A stretch of DNA of 39,692 nucleotides from an uncultured Blautia sp. (GCA_900540785.1 UQHF01000035.1:1-39692), one strand, 5' to 3'. Counted from the first letter of the stretch, positions 16,497 to 25,603 are shown. The notes: generated by a model from the letters alone, not told the origin. Numbers and translations: made by a program.

Positions 16497-17777
16497 TTAC
16501 TTCTCAGAAAAATACTTTTTCACAGCATCAAGCGTTTTTTCAATCGCCTCGTCTGTATGGGCATTGGAAAGGAACATTGCTTCAAACTGAGACGGAGCCA
16601 TATGGATTCCCATACCAAGCATTCCTTTGAAATACTCCGCAAAAGCTTCTGTATCAGAAGTCTTTGCAGACTGATAGTCCACCACCTCTTCTTCTGTGAA
16701 GAAAAGGCTTGCAAGAGAAGAAATATGGTTGATCTGGTAAGAAAGCCCTGCTTCTTCCAGAATCTTTTTCATTCCTCCATAGAGCTTTTCTCCTTTTTCT
16801 TCCAGCCTCTTATAAACTTCAGGATGTGCATGAAGGTATTTTAACTGGGTAAGACCTGCTGACATGGCAATGGGATTTCCGCTTAAAGTTCCTGCCTGGT
16901 ACACACTTCCAACAGGGGAAATCATCTCCATGATTTCTTTTCTTCCGCCATATGCCCCCACCGGCATTCCTGCCCCGATAATTTTTCCGTAAGTTACAAG
17001 ATCCGGCTTTACGCCGAAATACTCTGCCGCACCTCCGAAAGCAAGACGGAAGCCTGTAATGACCTCATCAAAAATAAGAAGTGCACCATATTTGTCACAA
17101 AGATCACGAAGTCCCTTTAAAAATCCCTCTTTCGGAAGAACGACACCCATATTCGCACCTACCGGCTCCACGATCACTGCAGCAGTCTGGCCTTCTGCCT
17201 GGGAAAGAAGCTTCTCCACACTGGAAAGATCATTATATACGGCTGTCATGGTATCTTCCGTACAGCCCTTTGGAACACCGGCGCTATCCGGAACTCCACT
17301 TGTCATCACACCGGAGCCTGCGCTTACCAGCATGGCATCGCTGTGTCCGTGATAACATCCTGCAAATTTGATAATCTTATTTTTTCCCGTAAATCCTCTC
17401 GCTGCCCGAACTGCGCTCATAACCGCCTCTGTTCCGGAATTTACCATACGGATCATTTCTATGTGAGGAATATTTTCGCAGATAAATTCTGCCATCTCCA
17501 CCTCAATTTCTGTTGCACATCCAAAGCTTAAACCGTTTTCACAGGCTTTTACAACGCTTTCTCTCACTGCCGGAAAATTATGTCCGAGGATCATAGGTCC
17601 CCAGGAATCAATATAATCAATATAACGGTTTCCGTCTGCATCGTAAATATAACAGCCGTCTGCCTTCTCAATAAATCTGGGCGCTTCTCCGATCGCACCG
17701 TAGGCACGGACCGGGCTGTTTACACCTCCCGGGATTCTTTTTACTGCACGTTCAAATAACTGCTCTGATCTTGTCAT
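16497..17777 (-). CDS. hemL: Glutamate-1-semialdehyde 2,1-aminomutase
   Basis: 426 residues, family length. This PLP enzyme converts glutamate-1-semialdehyde to 5-aminolevulinate in the C5 pathway. Lys265 in TYGKIIGAGMPVGAYGG is the PLP lysine. FAGCYHGHSD, NSGTEAVMSAVRAARG and LIFDEVITGFR are typical. The start shares its A with the hemB stop (TGATG), so translation is coupled. It is the last gene of the hemA-to-hemL run, and no terminator hairpin fits before the next promoter. It acts right after glutamyl-tRNA reductase, the first gene of the same run. Confidence 0.98.
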   Translation of the reverse strand: MTRSEQLFERAVKRIPGGVNSPVRAYGAIGEAPRFIEKADGCYIYDADGNRYIDYIDSWGPMILGHNFPAVRESVVKACENGLSFGCATEIEVEMAEFICENIPHIEMIRMVNSGTEAVMSAVRAARGFTGKNKIIKFAGCYHGHSDAMLVSAGSGVMTSGVPDSAGVPKGCTEDTMTAVYNDLSSVEKLLSQAEGQTAAVIVEPVGANMGVVLPKEGFLKGLRDLCDKYGALLIFDEVITGFRLAFGGAAEYFGVKPDLVTYGKIIGAGMPVGAYGGRKEIMEMISPVGSVYQAGTLSGNPIAMSAGLTQLKYLHAHPEVYKRLEEKGEKLYGGMKKILEEAGLSYQINHISSLASLFFTEEEVVDYQSAKTSDTEAFAEYFKGMLGMGIHMAPSQFEAMFLSNAHTDEAIEKTLDAVKKYFSEK

Positions 17778-18760
17778 CAGCCGATTCTCCCTTCGTCCAT
17801 AAATTTTGCAAGCTCTTTTGCAAAATAAGTAATGTAAATCTGCGCGCCTGCACGATAAGCACCCACTGCCATTTCACAGATGACCTTTTCCTCGTCAATC
17901 CATCCCATCTGGGAAGCCGCCTTTACCATTGCGTATTCTCCGCTTACGCTGTACGCCGCCATCGGAACGTTCGTTGCTTTGGAAATCTCAGAGATCAGAT
18001 CGTGGTATGCGAGCGCAGGTTTTACCATAATAATATCTGCTCCCTCTTCAATGTCGGAGAGTGCCTCTTTCATTCCTTCCCGTCTGTTGTGAAAATCCAT
18101 CTGATAACTTTTTCTGTCTCCGAAAGAAGGAGCAGAACCTGCTGCGTCACGGAACGGTCCGTAAAAAGCAGAAGCATATTTTACTGCGTAAGACATGATC
18201 GGCGTCTCTTTATGCCCATTTGTATCAAGGCATTCCCGGATTGCCCGCACACGTCCGTCCATCATATCGGAAGGCGCAACCATATCCGCGCCTGCCTCCA
18301 CATGGGAAAGCGCTGTTTTTGCAAGAAGTGTCAGCGTCTTGTCATTTTCCACTTCATGTCCGCAGAGAACACCACAGTGTCCATGAGAAGTATATTCACA
18401 CATACACACATCTGTAATGTAATACATATCCGGAAATTCTTTTTTTGCTGCACGAAGCGCTCTCTGTACGATTCCTTCCGGATCGTATGCACCACTTCCC
18501 ACTTCGTCCTTATGGTCCGGAATGCCGAAAAGCATAACGCTTCCTACTCCTGCTTCTGTCAGACGCTCCAACTCGTAAGGAAGACGGTCAATGCTGTAGC
18601 GGTACTGTCCGGGCATGGAAGGAATCTCCTCCTCAATGCCTGTGCCTTCCTTTACAAAAAAAGGATAAATAAGAGAGGATTTATCCATTCTTGTCTCCCG
18701 TACCATTTTTCGCAGTGTCTCGCTGCCTCTCAATCTTCTTGGTCTTTGAATCAGTTCCAT
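17777..18760 (-). CDS. hemB: Porphobilinogen synthase (5-aminolevulinate dehydratase)
   Basis: 327 residues. It joins two 5-aminolevulinates into porphobilinogen. The zinc-site cysteines are present in CMCEYTSHGHCG (Cys119, Cys121, Cys129), so this is a Zn-type enzyme. The active-site lysines are in YAVKYASAFYGPFRDAAGS and the later MVKPALAYHD. The start overlaps the cobA-hemD end by 10 bases; an AAGGAG inside cobA-hemD is the ribosome site. A 353-residue open frame on the other strand (17771-18832) is a shadow. Confidence 0.98.
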   Translation of the reverse strand: MELIQRPRRLRGSETLRKMVRETRMDKSSLIYPFFVKEGTGIEEEIPSMPGQYRYSIDRLPYELERLTEAGVGSVMLFGIPDHKDEVGSGAYDPEGIVQRALRAAKKEFPDMYYITDVCMCEYTSHGHCGVLCGHEVENDKTLTLLAKTALSHVEAGADMVAPSDMMDGRVRAIRECLDTNGHKETPIMSYAVKYASAFYGPFRDAAGSAPSFGDRKSYQMDFHNRREGMKEALSDIEEGADIIMVKPALAYHDLISEISKATNVPMAAYSVSGEYAMVKAASQMGWIDEEKVICEMAVGAYRAGAQIYITYFAKELAKFMDEGRIG

Positions 18761-20268
18761 GTTTCCTCGCTCCTTTTCATGTCTTCCACCAGGGCAATGA
18801 GACTGTCGATGGTGGCTTTTTCTGCCATATAAGTTTTCATTCCCAGAGAATCGGCTGCTGCCTTCGTCTGTTTTCCAATGCAGGCAGCCTTTATTTTTGT
18901 ATAATCAAGCCCTTCTGTTCCTTCCGCAAATCCTTTTACAGTAGAAGCGCTTGTAAAAACAACACAGTCTATATTTCCTTCTTCAAATTCTTTCTTTTCG
19001 TCAACGAGAAGGCTTCTTTCATAATGGGTCGCGTAGGTGGGAACATCCTCCACAACAGCGCCTGCTTTTCTAAGAAAGGCTGTCAGGTTTTCATTTCCCC
19101 TCTCCGCTCTTGGGATCAGGATATGTTCTCCCTCCAGGATCATTTCCCCAAGCTCTTTCCCGAGCGTATCTCCATCGTAAACAGACGGCATAAAATCTGC
19201 AAACAGCCCTTTTTCACGAAGCTTTTTCTTTGTTCCCTCTCCGATGGCTGCAATTCTTATATTTCCAAGAGCACGCACATCTTTTTCTCTTTTTGCCATC
19301 TCCTGAAAAAAGACTTCCACTCCTGTCGGACTTGTAAATACAAGCCACCTGTACCGTTCCAGATTCTCCATTGCCTCATAAAGGCGCCCCTGATCGGAGA
19401 GAGGCTCTGTGCAGATAGAAGGAAGCTCAAGCACCTCCGCTCCCTTCTCACGAAGTTTCCGGGATGTTTCTGACACAAGGCTTTTTGGTCTTGTAACAAG
19501 CACCTTCCACCCTGCCAGAGGAAGCTCCTCATACCAAGCAAAATCCTCAGAAAGACTGCATACCTTACCGACAACAATAATGGCCGGCGTCTCAATGCCC
19601 TGACGCGCCACCTCCTGTGGAAGCGTAGAAACGGTCGCCACAATCCGCTTCTGTCCGGCAGTCGTTCCTTTCTGTAAAATAGCTGCCGGCATATCCGGAG
19701 ACATTCCGCCCTCTAAAAGCCCCTGGCAAATATCGGAAAGAGCAGAAACTCCCATAAGAAACACAAGTGTTCCTTTTGTATCTACAAGCGCCTTAAAATC
19801 TATATCGTACTCTTTACCTGCGCGCTTATGTCCTGTAATAATGTGAAGGGAAGAACAGAAATCTCTGTGTGTGACAGGAATTCCATTATAGGCAGGAACG
19901 GAAATGGGAGAGGTCACTCCCGGAACAACCTCGTAGGGAATCCCGTTCGCCTTTAAAAGCTCAAGTTCCTCTCCGCCCCGTCCAAAGAGAAACGGGTCGC
20001 CGCCCTTTAACCGTACCACACGATACCCCTTCTGTGCCTCCTCAAGAAGCACCTGATTTATTTTTTCCTGTGCCATTGTGTGATGACTGGCGCGCTTTCC
20101 CACATTAATGAGACGGGCATCTGCCGAAATCTGCGAGAGTACGCCCTGTCCTACAAGACTATCGTACACCACAACCTCCGCCTTTTTTAAAACCTCCATA
20201 CCTTTTATGGTAAAAAGGCCAATATCTCCCGGACCGGCTCCTACAAGCCAAACTTTTCCTTTTGTCAT
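18751..20268 (-). CDS. cobA-hemD: Uroporphyrinogen-III C-methyltransferase / uroporphyrinogen-III synthase fusion
   Basis: 505 residues in two domains. The N-terminal SAM-dependent methyltransferase (about 1-245) has VWLVGAGPGDIGLFTIKG, VRLKGGDPFLFGRGGEE and VPGVTSPISVPAYNGIPVTHR; it makes precorrin-2. The C-terminal uroporphyrinogen-III synthase (about 250-505) starts GWKVLVTRPKSLVSE and includes WLVFTSPTGVEVF and VVFTSASTVKGF. One protein therefore closes the tetrapyrrole ring and diverts it to siroheme and corrinoids. The fusion is common in Clostridia. The start overlaps the hemC stop by four bases (ATGA). Confidence 0.96.
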   Translation of the reverse strand: MTKGKVWLVGAGPGDIGLFTIKGMEVLKKAEVVVYDSLVGQGVLSQISADARLINVGKRASHHTMAQEKINQVLLEEAQKGYRVVRLKGGDPFLFGRGGEELELLKANGIPYEVVPGVTSPISVPAYNGIPVTHRDFCSSLHIITGHKRAGKEYDIDFKALVDTKGTLVFLMGVSALSDICQGLLEGGMSPDMPAAILQKGTTAGQKRIVATVSTLPQEVARQGIETPAIIVVGKVCSLSEDFAWYEELPLAGWKVLVTRPKSLVSETSRKLREKGAEVLELPSICTEPLSDQGRLYEAMENLERYRWLVFTSPTGVEVFFQEMAKREKDVRALGNIRIAAIGEGTKKKLREKGLFADFMPSVYDGDTLGKELGEMILEGEHILIPRAERGNENLTAFLRKAGAVVEDVPTYATHYERSLLVDEKKEFEEGNIDCVVFTSASTVKGFAEGTEGLDYTKIKAACIGKQTKAAADSLGMKTYMAEKATIDSLIALVEDMKRSEETWN

Positions 20269-21164
20269 TCTGCCCCTCCTTTTTCCACTGCGTCACGAAG
20301 CTGTTTTGCCAGGGTTACGCCAAGAGTTTCTCCCTCTTCTTTTTCACCGCGGATGCTTCCTGTAAGAAATGTTTTCTTTTCCTCACTGTAATAAAGCCCG
20401 CGGATAAAAATCTCATCTTCTTCTATTTCTGCATAGGCAGCAACAGGAGAAGAACAGCCTCCGTTTAAATATTTCACATAAGCACGCTCTGCGTTTCCGC
20501 AGATCCAGGCATTTTCGTCGCAGTATCCTTCCAGAAAAGAATAATCTCTGTTTTCTGTTCCCTGTACTGCAAGAATCCCCTGACCTGCCGCTGGTATCAT
20601 CTCGTCCGGCGTAAAATACCGGCTGATCCTTTCCGTCAGTCCAAGTCGTTTTAATCCGGCAGCTGCCAGGATCAGTCCCGCGTACTCCCCTTCGTCAAGC
20701 TTACGAAGACGTGTCTGCAGATTTCCACGGATACTTTTTACTTCCATATCCGGATACAGCTTTTTAAGCTGCAGCGTTCTTCGGAGACTGGAACAGCCCA
20801 GAGGCTTTGTCTTATCCAGCTCTTTTACTCCTTCCGGAAGAACAAGAACGTCTCTTGCGTCCTCTCTTTTTGAAAAAGCAAGAAGCGGCAGTTCTTTTGG
20901 AACTTCCATTGGCATATCCTTTAAGCTGTGGACAGAGAGCTGACTTTTGCCGTCAAGAAGAGCTCTGTCAAGTTCTTTTACAAAAAGTCCCTTTCCTCCA
21001 ATTTTATCAAGAGTTCTGTCAAGAATCTTATCTCCTGTTGTCTTCATGGTGAGGATCCTTACATCAGAATCCGGATTCTTTTTCTTTATGTAATCGCGCA
21101 CCATTTCGCTTTGCAGTACAGCAAGCTTGCTTTCTCTGCTGCCGATCACCACTTCATTCTTCAT
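20265..21164 (-). CDS. hemC: Porphobilinogen deaminase (hydroxymethylbilane synthase)
   Basis: 299 residues. It polymerises four porphobilinogens to hydroxymethylbilane. Start set at 21164 (MKNEVVIGSRESKL) because AGGAGA lies eight bases upstream and homologues begin here; an 11-residue upstream extension has no such support. Cys237 in NGGCSSPVAAYAE carries the dipyrromethane cofactor. Asp83 in HSLKDMP is the catalytic aspartate, and CSSLRRTLQLK and RGNLQTRLRKL are substrate-binding blocks. It overlaps the precorrin-2 dehydrogenase gene by 11 bases and cobA-hemD by four. Confidence 0.97.
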   Translation of the reverse strand: MKNEVVIGSRESKLAVLQSEMVRDYIKKKNPDSDVRILTMKTTGDKILDRTLDKIGGKGLFVKELDRALLDGKSQLSVHSLKDMPMEVPKELPLLAFSKREDARDVLVLPEGVKELDKTKPLGCSSLRRTLQLKKLYPDMEVKSIRGNLQTRLRKLDEGEYAGLILAAAGLKRLGLTERISRYFTPDEMIPAAGQGILAVQGTENRDYSFLEGYCDENAWICGNAERAYVKYLNGGCSSPVAAYAEIEEDEIFIRGLYYSEEKKTFLTGSIRGEKEEGETLGVTLAKQLRDAVEKGGAE

Positions 21165-21639
21165 AGTCTGATTCTCCTGCTGTCTTTTCCAGTGCATGTT
21201 CTATTTCTTCCCGCACTCTTTTTGCTTTTTTATGGTCGAGACCGCTGGCTGTAATTCCCACTACAACCTCGTCCTTCATAAATACGCCCGGAAAATAAAA
21301 ATCACATTTTTCCCTGTCGCTGGATACATTTACATAAATGCCTTCTTCCTTACATACCCTGTAAATGTCATCGTTTAATTTTCTGTCATTTGTTGCAGCG
21401 ATCACCATATACGCCTGCCCAAAATCCGAGCGCTTTACCGGGCGGTTTATAATCTCTATCTGCCCTGCTTTTCCAAGCTCAGAAAGCTCCACGGTAACCC
21501 TCGGGGCGATCACTGTCACATTCCTCGTAAAAGAAAGAAGGGTCTTCACTCTTCTTGTGGCAATATTTCCTCCCCCCACCACTACGATACTTTTATCTGA
21601 TAAATCCACAAACATGGGAAAATATCTTTTATTCTTCAT
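21154..21639 (-). CDS. Precorrin-2 dehydrogenase (SirC/Met8-like, CysG N-terminal domain)
   Basis: 161 residues. FPMFVDLSDKSIVVVGGGNIATRRVKTLL is the NAD-binding signature of precorrin-2 dehydrogenase, with GGGNIATRR at residues 22-30; VIAATNDRKLNDDIY and INVSSDREKCDFYFPGVF-like text follow. The C-terminal part is short (about 45 residues after the PGVF block), so the dimerisation and chelatase portion of full Met8/CysG is reduced and ferrochelatase activity is doubtful. The start at 21639 is chosen for GGAG seven bases upstream; a start at 21669 is also open. It overlaps hemA and hemC by 11 bases each. It oxidises precorrin-2 to sirohydrochlorin. Confidence 0.92.
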   Translation of the reverse strand: MKNKRYFPMFVDLSDKSIVVVGGGNIATRRVKTLLSFTRNVTVIAPRVTVELSELGKAGQIEIINRPVKRSDFGQAYMVIAATNDRKLNDDIYRVCKEEGIYVNVSSDREKCDFYFPGVFMKDEVVVGITASGLDHKKAKRVREEIEHALEKTAGESDYEE

Positions 21640-22858
21640 ATAATTTCTCCAATCCTGCCACACATTCAAGAAAAGCGTCCTGATTTAAACTGTCTCGAAG
21701 TCCGAAGATCAGCTTGTTTACCACCTTTCCTGCCGCCTGGTCTACTGCTCTTTCCAAATTTTCTCTGTCCGATTCCTCCATAGGTGTTTTCTTCAGTATT
21801 TTTGCAATGCGAAGGTTCAGATCATGTACTGCCTCTTCTTTAATATCCTGAATGCGCGGGATAATGTCCCGTCCGTCAAACCACTGATAAAATTCGTCCA
21901 TCTGTTCCCGGACAATTTCTCCCGCAGCCTCCAGATGTTCCTGCAGCTCCTCTGTTTTTTCATCAAAGCGGAAGCTGTCCATATCGTATAAGGTAATACC
22001 CTCGGCACGTCCTACCTCAGGTTCTATATCTCTCGGAACTGCCAGATCAATTAAAACCAGAGTTTTTTCCAGTTCCAGATTTTCGAACTGTTCTTCTCTT
22101 AATGTAAAGTTAGGACTTGCCGTAGCACTTACTACAAGGTCGCATTTCGGAAGATATTCCATGCGTTCCCCGTAATTGATCCGTTTACAGCCCACAGGAA
22201 TGTTGACAACGCCGCTTCTGTACTGGCGCACCGTTACCGTTACATCTGCCCCTTCTTCCCGGAGCGTCTGTGCTGCCACCTTTCCCATTTCTCCGTTTCC
22301 GATTACCATACAGGTTTTTCCACAGACAGAGTATCCCTGACTTTTCAGCATTTTTACTGCCTGATGAATCACCGAAGGATTTCCATGAGCAAAGGGAACT
22401 TCTGTCTTTATTTTTTTCCCTGCTGTCACTGCCATACGGAAAAGCACTTCCATCACACTGTCTGTAACAAAGCATTCTCTCGCAAGGCTTAGCGCCTCTT
22501 TTACCTGGGTAAGAATCTGGTCTTCTCCCAGAATCTGAGATTTCAACCCGCTTGTAAGATAAAAAAGATGCTCTACGGCTTCTTTTCCTCCACGCTCCGT
22601 AAAGTATTTTTTTAAAGAAGCATCGTGGATTCCTTTATAATCGCAGAGCCAGTCATATAGGGAAATTTCTGTATCTTCCTCCATACTTGCCCAAAGCTCC
22701 AGACGGTTACAGGTAGAAAGCAGGATACACCCGCTGATCCCCGGACAGACTTTCAAAGCTTCCATCGCTTCCCCTGCATTTTTCTTTGTAAAGGCAAACT
22801 GGGCACGAACGTCCACAGGCGCCATATTGTGGTCAATTCCAATCATGGAAATACGCAT
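21629..22858 (-). CDS. hemA: Glutamyl-tRNA reductase
   Basis: 409 residues. The catalytic cysteine is Cys50 in LLSTCNRLELWA. The NADPH domain has VIGNGEMGKVAAQTL, and DMAVPRDIEP-type (here DLAVPRDIEPEVG) and the C-terminal dimerisation helix complete the family pattern. It reduces glutamyl-tRNA to glutamate-1-semialdehyde, the first committed step. The only good ribosome site is GGAGG 13 bases before the ATG at 22858, which is long; an ATG five codons further in is an alternative. It is first in the six-gene run. Between it and icd are only 92 bases, mostly a hairpin, and the best internal promoter (TTGTTT-17-GATAAA) is weak, so read-through from icd is possible. Confidence 0.97.
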   Translation of the reverse strand: MRISMIGIDHNMAPVDVRAQFAFTKKNAGEAMEALKVCPGISGCILLSTCNRLELWASMEEDTEISLYDWLCDYKGIHDASLKKYFTERGGKEAVEHLFYLTSGLKSQILGEDQILTQVKEALSLARECFVTDSVMEVLFRMAVTAGKKIKTEVPFAHGNPSVIHQAVKMLKSQGYSVCGKTCMVIGNGEMGKVAAQTLREEGADVTVTVRQYRSGVVNIPVGCKRINYGERMEYLPKCDLVVSATASPNFTLREEQFENLELEKTLVLIDLAVPRDIEPEVGRAEGITLYDMDSFRFDEKTEELQEHLEAAGEIVREQMDEFYQWFDGRDIIPRIQDIKEEAVHDLNLRIAKILKKTPMEESDRENLERAVDQAAGKVVNKLIFGLRDSLNQDAFLECVAGLEKLYEE

Positions 22859-22900
22859 TTTTCTTCCATTTCCTCCAAATACTTTTTATCACGGAAAACA

Positions 22901-22931
22901 GCCCCGAAAACAAATATCCTGTTTCCGGAGC
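22901..22931 (-). terminator. Terminator or attenuator hairpin between icd and hemA
   Basis: On the minus strand GCTCCGGAAACA pairs with TGTTTTCGGGGC around a seven-base loop. All 12 positions pair if two G-U pairs are allowed. On the plus strand the same two positions mismatch, so the hairpin favours minus-strand RNA. A TGTTTTCC tract follows, weak for a terminator, so partial read-through into hemA is plausible. Confidence 0.68.
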
Positions 22932-22950
22932 TATTTCGTATGTTTATTTT

Positions 22951-24159
22951 TTAAAGAAGCTTATCCAGCTCTTCTCTGATTGCAAGAATAAAGTCCCTGC
23001 TGTTTAAAACTACAGGATTCTCGATTGAAGTAATAAGAGCAAGATCCTTTGTCATTTTTCCGCTTTCAATCACGGAAAGGGTAGCTTTTTCCAGTTTATC
23101 AGCAAAGCTTACAAGCGCTTCTGTACCGTCCAGCTCTCCTCTCTTTCTTAAGGCTCCTGTCCATGCAAAAATCGTTGCAACGGAATTTGTGGAAGTTTCT
23201 TTTCCTTCCAGATGGCGGTAATAATGTCTCTGTACAGTTCCGTGAGCAGCCTCATACTCATAATACCCGTGAGGAGATACAAGAACAGAGGTCATCATGG
23301 CAAGAGAACCGAAAGCAGAAGATACCATATCGCTCATAACGTCTCCGTCATAATTTTTGCATGCCCAGATAAATCCGCCCTCAGCCTTCATGATACGCGC
23401 TACAATGTCATCGATCAGACTGTAAAAGTATTCCAGACCTTCTGCCTCGAATTTTTCTTTAAATTCTGACTCATATACCTGATTAAACACTTCTTTGAAT
23501 CTTCCGTCATATGTTTTGGAAATGGTATCCTTGCTTCCAAACCACAAATCCTGATGGGTATCAAGGGCATAGGAGAAACAGCTTCTTGCAAAACTTTCAA
23601 TGGAAGCGTCCACATTGTGAAGCCCCTGAAGAACGCCGCTTCCGTCAAAATGGTGGATCAGCTCCTTCTTTTCTTCTCCGTCCTCTCCTTTGAATACAAG
23701 ATAAGCATCTCCCGGTTTCTCAATATAAAACTCTGTATTTTTATAAACGTCTCCGTATGCATGGCGGGCAATGGTAATCGGTTTTTTCCAGTTCTTTACG
23801 CACGGTTCAATTCCCTTTACCACAATCGGAGCACGAAATACTGTTCCGTCTAAAATCGCACGGATCGTTCCATTTGGACTTTTGTACATTTTCTTAAGGT
23901 CATATTCGCTCATGCGCGCCTTATTTGGAGTAATAGTAGCGCATTTTACAGCCACACCATACTTCTTTGTTGCCTCTGCCGCATCAATCGTAACCTGATC
24001 ATCTGTCTCATTTCTGTGTTCCAGCCCAAGATCGTAATATTCTGTTTTTAAATCAATATATGGAAAAAGCAGTTCCTCTTTAATAATCTGCCACAGGATT
24101 CTTGTCATTTCATCCCCGTCCATCTCAACAAGCGGTGTGTGCATCTGAATTTTATCCAT
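22951..24159 (-). CDS. icd: Isocitrate dehydrogenase (NADP type, eukaryotic-like subfamily)
   Basis: 402 residues from the ATG at 24159, six bases after GGAGG; an ATG two codons earlier abuts that site and is less likely. The sequence follows the homodimeric eukaryote-like IDH subfamily, not the E. coli type: VEMDGDEMTRILWQIIKEELLFPY, CATITPNKARM, KSPNGTIRAILDGTVFR, ARHAYGDVY, EGGFIWACKNYDGDVMSD and EAAHGTVQRHY. These cover the isocitrate, metal and cofactor sites. It makes 2-oxoglutarate from isocitrate. The gene lies 24 bases after the Re-citrate synthase gene, so the pair forms an oxidative route to glutamate; aconitase is not in the window. NADP use is expected from the subfamily, not proven. 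Confidence 0.96.
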   Translation of the reverse strand: MDKIQMHTPLVEMDGDEMTRILWQIIKEELLFPYIDLKTEYYDLGLEHRNETDDQVTIDAAEATKKYGVAVKCATITPNKARMSEYDLKKMYKSPNGTIRAILDGTVFRAPIVVKGIEPCVKNWKKPITIARHAYGDVYKNTEFYIEKPGDAYLVFKGEDGEEKKELIHHFDGSGVLQGLHNVDASIESFARSCFSYALDTHQDLWFGSKDTISKTYDGRFKEVFNQVYESEFKEKFEAEGLEYFYSLIDDIVARIMKAEGGFIWACKNYDGDVMSDMVSSAFGSLAMMTSVLVSPHGYYEYEAAHGTVQRHYYRHLEGKETSTNSVATIFAWTGALRKRGELDGTEALVSFADKLEKATLSVIESGKMTKDLALITSIENPVVLNSRDFILAIREELDKLL

Positions 24160-24183
24160 AATCATCCTCCATTTCTCCCTTTC

Positions 24184-25572
24184 TTAAAGGGAAATGTTTA
24201 AGCGGCTACAGGATTCTGCAATCACTTTCTCAAGTTCCTCGTCTGTGAGCACTGTGACACGGCCTTCTTCATACTGCCGGTCTACCCATACCTTTATCAT
24301 TGTAACAAGCTCAGAATTTTTGTCAATCTGTTTTTCACCTTTTAAGTGATAATGACTGTTCATCCAATGAGCAATTCCAGCCAGACCTGAGGTATTTGAC
24401 ACGGCAACTTCCACAGGACGATTCAGGAATTTCTCTGTATCAAACACATTGTAAATCTCTTCGTTTTTCAAAAGACCGTCCGCATGAATGCCCGCTCTTG
24501 TCACATTGAAGTTTTTTCCCACAAAAGGAGTTCGCGGCGGGATTTTATATCCGATTTCCTTCTCATAATATTCTGCCAGCTCTGTAATTACAGTCGTATC
24601 CATTCCTCCCAGATTACCTTTTAACTGGGCATACTCAAATACCATTGCCTCAAGCGGCGTATTTCCTGTTCTTTCTCCGATTCCAAAAAGAGAGGTATTC
24701 ACACCACACGCACCGTAAAGCCAGGCTGTTGTGGAGTTACTTACCGCCTTGTAAAAATCGTTATGTCCATGCCACTCGATCAACTCGGAAGGAACCCCGG
24801 CATGTACCATGATACCGTAAATGATCCCCGGCACAGATCGCGGAATCACGGCGCCCGGATAATTGACCCCATATCCCATTGTGTCGCAGCAGCGCACCTT
24901 TATCGGAATGCCGTACTGCTGGCGAAGTTTCATAAGCTCCAGACAGAAAGGAATGACATATCCGTAAATATCCGCCCTTGTAATATCCTCAAGATGACAG
25001 CGCACAGAAACTCCTATTTCCAGACATTCTTTTACAATACTTAAATAATGCTCCATCGCCTGTTTTCGTGTCATTTTCATTTTATAAAAAATATGATAAT
25101 CGGAGCAGCTTACAAGAATTCCCGTCTCCTGCATTCCCATATCCTTTACAAGCTGAAAATCTTTCTTATTTGCCCGGATCCAGCTTGTAACCTCCGGGAA
25201 CTCATATCCCCGCTCCATACATTTCTCTACGGCATCTCTGTCTTTTTTGCTGTAAAGAAAAAATTCAGACGCACGGATTTTTCCTTCCGGCCCTCCCAGC
25301 TTATGGAGATAATCAAAGATCCTTACGATCTGCTCTGTAGTATAAGGAGCACGCGACTGCTGACCGTCCCGGAATGTGGTATCTGTGATCCAGATTTCGT
25401 CCGGCATATGATGCGGCACAATACGGTCGTTAAATGCAATTTTGGGAACCTCTGAATATGGGAAAAGATTTCGAAACACATTTGGGGTTTCCACATCTAC
25501 CAGAGGATACATATGCTCTTCCAGTTGAAGAAGATTTGTCTGTTTGTTCATTTTTACACGCCTGTTTTCCAT
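24184..25572 (-). CDS. Probable Re-citrate synthase (homocitrate/isopropylmalate synthase superfamily)
   Basis: 462 residues. The DRE-TIM metallolyase fold is shown by ITDTTFRDGQQSRAPY (metal-binding Asp64 and the Arg-Asp pair) and by HGHND with His268 and His270. CCDTMGYG and GERTGNTPLEAM are also typical. It lacks the long C-terminal leucine-feedback domain of LeuA, and no leu, nif or lysine aminoadipate genes are nearby. The adjoining isocitrate dehydrogenase argues for citrate synthesis of the Re type, described from Clostridium kluyveri and used by anaerobes lacking the usual Si-synthase. Homocitrate or isopropylmalate synthase remain possible. Start at 25572 is set by AGGAGG seven bases upstream. 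Confidence 0.85.
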   Translation of the reverse strand: MENRRVKMNKQTNLLQLEEHMYPLVDVETPNVFRNLFPYSEVPKIAFNDRIVPHHMPDEIWITDTTFRDGQQSRAPYTTEQIVRIFDYLHKLGGPEGKIRASEFFLYSKKDRDAVEKCMERGYEFPEVTSWIRANKKDFQLVKDMGMQETGILVSCSDYHIFYKMKMTRKQAMEHYLSIVKECLEIGVSVRCHLEDITRADIYGYVIPFCLELMKLRQQYGIPIKVRCCDTMGYGVNYPGAVIPRSVPGIIYGIMVHAGVPSELIEWHGHNDFYKAVSNSTTAWLYGACGVNTSLFGIGERTGNTPLEAMVFEYAQLKGNLGGMDTTVITELAEYYEKEIGYKIPPRTPFVGKNFNVTRAGIHADGLLKNEEIYNVFDTEKFLNRPVEVAVSNTSGLAGIAHWMNSHYHLKGEKQIDKNSELVTMIKVWVDRQYEEGRVTVLTDEELEKVIAESCSRLNISL

Positions 25573-25603
25573 TTTTCTTCCTCCTATGACACTGATCATT
25601 TCC

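Noticed and set aside
17771..18832. A 353-residue open frame on the plus strand opposite hemB
   Set aside because: It is fully antisense to hemB, has no ribosome site, and its Cys/His/Arg-rich text is typical of a reverse-frame shadow.
22859..22950. Cobalamin riboswitch upstream of hemA
   Set aside because: Only 92 bases, dominated by one hairpin; no B12-box-like sequence was seen.
24184..25572. Isopropylmalate synthase (LeuA) as the annotation
   Set aside because: The C-terminal leucine regulatory domain is absent and the neighbour is isocitrate dehydrogenase; Re-citrate synthase fits better, though this is not proven.
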